DNA from: Pontederia crassipes
Lineage: Eukaryota > Streptophyta > Magnoliopsida > Commelinales > Pontederiaceae
Assembly (NCBI GenBank): GCA_030549335.1
Contig: CM060194.1
Coordinates: 59,114,547-59,178,546 of the forward strand
Direction of reading: 5' to 3'
DNA: 64,000 nt
Under the pieces are notes generated by a model. It searched no databases, was not told where the DNA came from, and saw only the letters and a program-made list of their open reading frames with translations. Both the position numbers and the translations under genes were made by a program. Shown here piece after piece: positions 58,349 to 64,000 of this stretch. Each line of letters opens with the position of its first letter. Within the stretch, counting starts at the first letter, position 1.

Positions 58349-58928
58349 CAATGTTATAAGACCCGACCCGACCGTCGACTCGGATTGATCAACAGGTCAG
58401 GTCGGACCGGTTGGACTGGGTCTAATCAAATGGTCGGACCGGATAATATAAATTAATAAAAGAATAAAATAAGTTAAAGAGATTGTTATAATTTTATTAA
58501 TATATAATATCTTATTTAAAAAAAATATAAAATATAGTAAAATAAAGTAAAATAATATAATGCAGATTAAATAATATAATAAATTAACATAAATTAATTT
58601 ATCAACATAAATAAAAAATTCTTTGAGGTAATTATAAATAAAAAATAATGAAAAAATTATATATGTGACAAGAGGACATTAAAATATAAATTTCATGAAA
58701 TATATATATAATATGTCTAAATGTTTTAATAATTTTATTTATGTTTTAATTTTTTTATTTCAACAATTGACTCGGCCAGATCGGTTAAACCCGCCGGGTC
58801 GGCTTGTTGAACTCGAATTTTGACCGGGTCAAAATGGGTCAAACCCGTCCCCGGGTTTCGACTGACCCGCGGGCCATTTTAGTCCCCGGACACCGGTTCG
58901 ACCGGCCGGGCCGGGTCTGACAACCATG
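58349..58928. mobile_element. hAT non-autonomous element, CAATGTT type, copy D
   Basis: Perfect 8-bp target duplication CAAAATAC (58341-58348 and 58929-58936). Ends CAATGTTATAAGACCCGACC and, inverted, CATGGTTGTCAGACCCGGCC. GC-rich arms (GGTCAGGTCGGACCGG; GGTTCGACCGGCCGG) surround an AT-rich core. 580 bp, no coding. Confidence 0.92.
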
Positions 58929-58959
58929 CAAAATACATCCGAACTGATGACCGATCATG

Positions 58960-60347
58960 CACTACAAGAAAATTGCTATTTTTCGACGGACAATTTCTGA
59001 TGGTTTGAAATCCGTCGCAATTTGTGACGGATTTTGCGACGGTTTAATTTTCGATGGATTTTCTGACGGTTACAACCGTCGGAAATAAAAATAATAGATT
59101 ATGTAATTTATTATATTATTGTTTTATTTTTCAACATTTAGGAACGTCGATATTTCTGACGTGTATCCATCCATCATAATTTTCGACGAATTTTTCGACG
59201 ATTACGACCGTCGAAAATATAAATAATAAATTATGTAATTTGTTATATTATTATTTTATTTTTTGACATTTAGGAACGTCAATATTTCCGACGGATATCC
59301 ATCCGTCGCAATTTGCGACGAATTTTCCGACGGTTACGACCGTCAGAAATGAAAAAATAAATTATATAATTTGTTATATTATTATTAAATTTTTTGACGA
59401 TTAGGAACATCGATATTTCCGACGGATATTCATCTGTCGCAATTTCCGACGGTCGTAACAATCGGTAAATGTATAATAATATCATATGAGGAGTATTTTA
59501 TTAATATAATTAGCGATGGTTCAAACCGTCGCAATTATCGACGATTTCGATCATCAATAATAATTACCGATAGTTCAAACCGTCGATAAAATAAAAAATA
59601 AATATTATATATAACTAAATATTTTTTCGACGGTCACAACCGTCGGTAACTTTAAAAATAATTAATATTTACGTTTTCGACGGTCGGAGCCGTCGGTAAT
59701 TAAAATTTTGTTATCCTATTTTTTTTCGTTTTGTCGATTTTTCTCATCTTTTCCCCTATATATATATATATATAACACCTCAATTTTATTTCCTCCTCTC
59801 CTCTCTCTCTCTCCCTCTCCCTCTCCCTCTCCCGGCTGGCGAGCCTCTGGCCAGACGTCAAGCGTTGACCGCCAGCGACCCTCTTCCGCCGGAGTCTCTC
59901 TCTTTCTCTCCGGCCGCTGGCGGAAGGATCCGGCCTCTTGGCGGCCGGATCTGGCCGTCCGGCCGCGGGCGTTCGGATCGGGCCCCCAGCGGTCAGGTCC
60001 TGCCGTCCACGGCAGGATCCGACCGCGGCCGGATCCGGACGCTAATTTTTTTATTTCTAAAAAATTCTTTGCGACGGTTTTCACCTTCGAAAGATCGATT
60101 GTTGCGACGACCATCGAAAGTATCGACAGTTGCGATTGTCAAAAACTTTTGACGGTTCGAACCGCCGATATTTTTCGGATGGTTAGAACCGTCGATATTT
60201 TCGACGAAATTTTTTTTACCGTCGCAAATCGATTTGCGACGACCGTTTTAAGACGGATTCGATCCGTTTGAAAAACCGTCGGTAATTGCATTACCGACGG
60301 TTTTTGGATTGATTAACCGTCAAGTAATCAGCGTTTTTCTTGTAGTG
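58960..60347. mobile_element. CACTA (En/Spm) non-autonomous element, copy 2
   Basis: Perfect ends CACTACAAGAAAA and TTTTTCTTGTAGTG with a perfect 3-bp duplication ATG (58957-58959 and 60348-60350). It has numerous CCGTCG/CGACGG subterminal motifs in both orientations, a (TA)n run near 59757-59774, a CT-rich tract, then a GC-rich segment (about 59830-60045). It has the same design as the element at 25377-26568. There is no transposase; the open frames at 59708-60271 cross the low-complexity and GC-rich parts and lack a family motif. Confidence 0.95.
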
Positions 60348-60350
60348 ATG

Positions 60351-60618
60351 GAGCATGACTCTAGGGAATTTGAAAGTCCTTAGAAATATTGTCTTTTGTC
60401 TATTTTGTTTTGGAAATGTCCTTTTGACAAAGTTACTTGAGATTGTTTTTCTATACCTTTGTGAATGAAAATGTTGCATGTTGGATATTAATATTGAGTT
60501 GAATATTATAATAATGCTGAATTTGAAATTTAATATTTTGAATGTAAATGAGTTTGAATGCTATAAAATGAAATAGCCTCTTCTTAAAGAAAAAAATAGC
60601 AACTGGGTTGAACCTTTT
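60351..60618. other. Spacer, no gene seen
   Basis: Non-coding AT-rich DNA between the CACTA element and the start of duplication copy 2. Confidence 0.5.
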
Positions 60619-60802
60619 GAATCTCAGAGTAGTGGAGTGACATTTTCCTACGTCATGACATTCTATTTTTCTACCTTGGATTAGATGGGCTTTTGGGCTG
60701 AGATAGTTAAGCCGAGAATTTGGGTCGTGCTCCGTTTTTTGTGAAAATTATAATGGAAATTTTGCTAATATTTATAAGCCTCTTGTCACTGAGAAGATCA
60801 TT

Positions 60803-61197
60803 TAGGGATGTTGACCGAAACGAATCGACCTGTGAACTTCACCAGGGTCATGTATGAATTGAAAATTTTCAATCCGAGTCGATCCAATCTGATCTATTTT
60901 TTTTTATTTTTTATTCTTGTATTTAAATGTAAGGTTATATTTGATTTATTTTTTAAAAAAATAAAACAGTATAAGTACAGAAATAATATTATAGTTAGAA
61001 AATTTATTTATACTTTAAAATAAATATTAAATAATATTTTTATATTAAATAAACATAAATAGTAAGAAAAAAATAAAAAAATAGTGATCGAGGTAGGTCA
61101 AATTTAGCCCCCAAAACCTTCTTGACACGACTTGAATAATTTAAATCAGGTCGGGTCCAATTTATTCACACTCCAACCCGACCCGTGAAGACTCCTA
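60803..61197. mobile_element. hAT (Ac-like) non-autonomous element, TAGGG type, copy 3
   Basis: Starts TAGGGATGTTGACCGAAACG and ends, inverted, TAGGAGTCTTCACGGGTCGG. Flanking 8-mers AGATCATT and GGATTATG are worn versions of AGATTATG, which is the uninterrupted sequence in copy 1 near 45930-45937. 395 bp, AT-rich core. The inner sequence does not resemble the 45953-46501 family, so it is a separate subfamily with similar ends. Confidence 0.8.
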
Positions 61198-61225
61198 GGA
61201 TTATGTAACCATCTTTTGTATAATA

Positions 61226-61411
61226 ATAATTAGAATCGCTATTTAGCGGGGTCTAAAGTTACTATCACTCGACTAATGTTCGGGTGGGCGTGGTAGGAAT
61301 AAAGTCTGGCCAAAGTGGTGAATCTAAAAATTGAAGCTCAGGCTACTAGCACACACGGTAATTCAAGACACAACCCTGCTATCGGATTTGTGCCGGCCAT
61401 CTTTGATTTTT
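61226..61411. other. Unclassified insertion of about 185 bp in duplication copy 2
   Basis: Present here but absent from copy 1, where TAATTAGAAAGTCTATTTTATA is continuous. The insert (ATCGCTATTTAGCGGGGTC ... GCCGGCCATCTTTGATTTTT) has a small dyad GCTATTTAGC near its left end. Neither SINE boxes nor TIRs are clear. Confidence 0.5.
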
Positions 61412-61613
61412 GAAAGGCTATTTTATATAGGATTAACATGGCACAAATAAATGCTTTATTTGATAACAACATATTTGACATTTGTCACATGGTGTGTTTG
61501 CAAGTTATGTCACCAAGCACTGTCTTAATTGAGTACAATCCCGTAATAAAATGGTTGGCGTTATAGTTTAATCAACTTATTCGTGCATATTTCATGAGTT
61601 TAGATAACTCGAA

Positions 61614-62291
61614 TCAAAGCTGGTCGCATTGTGCAGGCACGAAGGAGAGCATTCGGTTGTCGAGGTCGTAGAGTATGTGTATGTTCTCCTGCAAGTAATT
61701 TCCGATGATCGACCTATACGAATCATCATCTACTGGATCCATTAGCAGGCACAGCGTGCCACTTTCCTGGTCTGCATACATGTAGTTCTTCTGCGGTACG
61801 GTCATGTCTGCCCCGTCTAAGTGGAGCGTCAGATCCGGCATGTCCGGAGGAGGCCAAGATGACACTTGGAAGCAGAGGTCATACCCGCTGCTGTCGTTCA
61901 CGACCGGCAGGTCCACCAGGGAGATGATTTCTTGCTTCAGGACGTCGTATCCCGACTTATGAAGGTAAGTGCGCGAGCTACCTGAGTCGATAATCGTTCC
62001 GCCGGTACCATCTGCGTTGTTCTGGAACGTCCCGTTCGGGATCGGCAGGAGAGTTGCACCAAGAGATATCCATTGCAGAGAGATGTAGTACAGGGAGTAC
62101 CCCGGGACACTGAGAAAGGGGGTGGATTGAACTGCACCTGTTGTGCTGCTCCCACTCAAGCTCGCCGATGGCCCCAGCAGTAGCAAGCTGCTATTAGAGG
62201 TCATGCTGAGACAGTATGAGAACCTCCCCAAGTTCGGCTGCGAGATAAGAGACAGATTTCCTTGTCCCATCCCCACGACGCCTTCATTGTT
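61614..62291 (-). pseudogene. Aspartic protease paralogue, 5'-truncated
   Basis: It keeps the last half of the protease at 46726-47997 with few changes: GMGQGNLSLISQPNLGRFSY, the second catalytic site IIDSGSSRTYL, CFQVSSWPPPDMPDLTLHL, and the C-terminus FVPAQCDQL. The signal peptide, prosegment, first catalytic Asp, cysteine-rich insert and the proximal promoter including the TATA box are missing. Homology passes from gene (corresponding to about 47385) to upstream DNA (about 48150) within an ATT/TTTTATTT microhomology near 62288-62300. With no first Asp it cannot be a working protease. A 221-codon open frame remains, starting at an internal Met. Confidence 0.92.
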
Positions 62292-62564
62292 TTATTTGCC
62301 AAAGACTCATTACTCCACTTATGCATACTAAATTAAACAGGCAAATTGCGAATGTTACATATATTAATTTGGGAGAAGAAATCCTGCTACATTTAACCAG
62401 AGACTCGTGTTTTTAGCTGCTGAAAACTACGTTAAATAGGCAGATATATAGCCGGTATTAAATATTTTATTTGTAGGTAATTTTTTATCGTTGACTACAT
62501 GACCATCGAGTTCTAAAAGTCAAACTCCATGCTTTATCTTCATTGTGTCATCTTTTGTCCTTTT

Positions 62565-63463
62565 TTTATTTCCTCCGACTACCCCTCAACTATCGTTATT
62601 TTTCACATCTAATTTCAAATTACGAACTTCATTTTTTGAATCCTTAAACTTTTACGATTTTTTCAATTTGATCATTCCGTACAATACCGTCAACTTCTTC
62701 GTTATTTTTTTTGCATTTGTGAAAAGTTCATTATACCTCTTCCTTAAGTGTTAATCTATTTTTATATAAAATAATATATAATAATAAATATAAAAATAAT
62801 TTAAAAAATAGCCACGTGTGGGGGGCCCCCTCTGCTCGTCGGACGTCGTAGAACGCAGGGAAGGAGGAGGGGGTGACCGCCCTCCCTGAGACCTCCGACG
62901 AGGTCACAAGGAGGGGGGCGACCCCCACCCCCGCACCGCGCGAGCGCAGGGAAGGAGGGGGGTCGCCCCCTTTCCTACGACCTCCGACGAGGTCATAGAG
63001 AGGTGGGAGACCTCCCCACCCCCTACGTCGAGCGCAGGGAAGGAGGGAGTCGCTCCCCTCCCTACGACTCTGGGCGACCTCCACACCCCATGCGCCGACC
63101 CCCTTCCTGCGACCTCGTCGGAGGTCGCAGGAAGTGGGGCAACCCCGTCGTCGACGCGGATGGGGGGGTGGCTGTGGTCCGGCCCCCCCCCTCCCTCCGG
63201 TGACACGTGATCATTTTTTATAATTATTTTTATTTTTATTATTATATATTATTTTATGTAAAAATAGACTAACACTTAAGAAATGAGTATAACGAATTTT
63301 TTACAAATACGAAAAATAAAAAATAATAGAGAAGTTGACGGAATTTGACGGAAGAATCAAATTAAAAAAATCGTGATAATTTAAGGACCCAAAAAATGAA
63401 GTTCGTAGTTTGAAATTAGATATAAAAAATCACAATAATTTATGAGTGGTTAGAGAAAATAAA
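62565..63463. mobile_element. Foldback/MULE-like element with 250-bp inverted arms and GC-rich core
   Basis: The arms 62565-62822 and 63200-63463 are inverted copies (shared blocks ACGAACTTCATTTTTTG, CCGTCAACTTCT, TTAAGTGTTA.TCTATTTTTA and CACGTGT). Flanks are CTTTTTTT on both sides, and copy 1 of the duplication has the empty site (about 49325-49345), so insertion occurred after duplication. The core (62823-63199) is very GC-rich with repeated GACCTCCGACGAGGTC motifs and no recognisable protein. Non-autonomous. Confidence 0.85.
62823..63199. repeat. GC-rich core with palindromic GACCTC-GTCG-GAGGTC units
   Basis: GACCTCCGACGAGGTC-type units occur at about 62891, 62981 and, as a perfect 14-bp stem hairpin with a 4-base loop, 63103-63134. 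GGGAAGGAGG-like motifs recur between them. Overlapping open frames on both strands are compositional artefacts. Confidence 0.75.
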
Positions 63464-64000
63464 CTTTTTTTTTCAAACTCCATTCTTTACATATTGCGTA
63501 TGCAATTTTCTTTCTATTATTATATATTAGCTTTTTGGGCCCTTATCGAAAAGAAATAATAGTAACTTGGACATGACATATCAATACTTTATGAAATGCA
63601 TCCAAGAGGGAAGCGCGTTATACATCTGGTAAACGTTATTTGGACCTTTTTTTTCATCACTTAACTTTAATACTTAATCTCCGTCCCTATCAAAGACTAT
63701 ATCAATTTTTTTAACTCGTGTTCTTTTTCACTCGTGTCATTGATCAAATTAAAAAATAGAAGAATGTATAATAAAAAATACGAAACTACATGAAGTTTAA
63801 TAAAAGGGATTGAAACAAAATTATAAAAGAAGAGGGTGCAGAATCTCCATATATAAAAGGGTCTCAAATTGCTATGCATAAAATTGTCAAAATTCGATGT
63901 TTTAATGATCTAGACGATGATATTATTATAATTAAGCTCACGAGAGATCTTTACCATGCTTGTTAAAAGATACGCGTGTTAAATTTTGTAGAACTTTTAA
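63464..64000. other. Distal flank of duplication copy 2
   Basis: Non-coding. It matches 49335-49908 closely (CTCACGAGAGATCTTTACCA, TACATCTGGTAAACG). The short minus-strand frame here is a duplicate of the one in copy 1 and has no recognisable function. Confidence 0.6.

Larger units (their letters stand above)
60619..64000. repeat. Segmental duplication, copy 2 (contains the truncated protease)
   Basis: Direct repeat of 44890-49908, offset about 15.7 kb. It lacks the three insertions of copy 1 but carries its own at 60803-61197, about 61226-61411 and 62565-63463, and a deletion that removes the protease 5' half and proximal promoter. Homology is still clear at the last base of the window. Confidence 0.9.

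Noticed and set aside
59708-60271. 187-residue plus-strand frame
   Set aside because: Runs through the TA, CT and GC-rich middle and the CCGTCG repeats of a CACTA element; no transposase or host motif.
62731-63206. 117- and 100-residue minus-strand frames in a GC-rich patch
   Set aside because: Compositional frames in the palindromic core of a foldback element.

Overview
The window is repeat-dense nuclear DNA from a flowering plant, probably a eudicot. The base composition is AT-rich. It carries Ty1/copia, Athila/Tat-like and other gypsy-like LTR elements, L1 and RTE LINEs, CACTA, hAT and MULE-like DNA transposons, and a plant-type (nepenthesin/CDR1-like) aspartic protease gene. I cannot name the species. 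Only one host gene looks intact: an intronless 423-residue secreted aspartic protease on the minus strand at 46726-47997, with a TATA box about 70 bp upstream.

Layout. 1-1908: 3' part of a decayed L1 LINE. 1909-12727: AT-rich DNA with copia pieces (an isolated LTR at 2878-3167; a gag end plus LTR on the minus strand up to 9686; an RT piece at 10541-11640), a probable gypsy LTR (about 5100-6480) and odd short-motif arrays. 12728-15542: an LTR-like block with a 40-50 bp degenerate tandem array. It is followed at once by an 87-bp relic of a third aspartic protease (15557-15643). 16809-17693: a long-TIR, MULE-like element. 17909-23812: a TIR element split by a 5-kb gag-only Athila/Tat-like retrotransposon with matching LTRs and a GTTCC target duplication. 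25377-26568: a CACTA element. 27409-32578: a full-length but decayed minus-strand copia element. 33540-38160: a locally repeated host segment, one copy of which is split by a hAT element and another by RTE LINE sequence. 41843-44373: an LTR-internal-LTR-internal-LTR array with one outer target duplication.

The most informative structure is a direct segmental duplication. The aspartic protease and its flanks (44890-49908) recur at 60619-64000, where the gene has lost its 5' half and proximal promoter. Comparing the two copies gives filled and empty sites for six insertions and so a relative chronology: two CAATGTT-type hAT elements and one TAGGG-type hAT in copy 1, and one TAGGG-type hAT, an unclassified 185-bp insert and a 900-bp foldback element in copy 2. 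Between the copies lie a full-length, decayed plus-strand copia element (49929-56745, ATATA target duplication), a hAT element with a perfect 8-bp target duplication (58349-58928) and a second CACTA element (58960-60347).

No tRNA, rRNA, CRISPR array or bacterial-type operon was seen. Assignments rest on reading the sequence and the translated frames. No database search was run. All LTR elements are treated as fossils: each is broken, and only parts, ends and insertion order are described.
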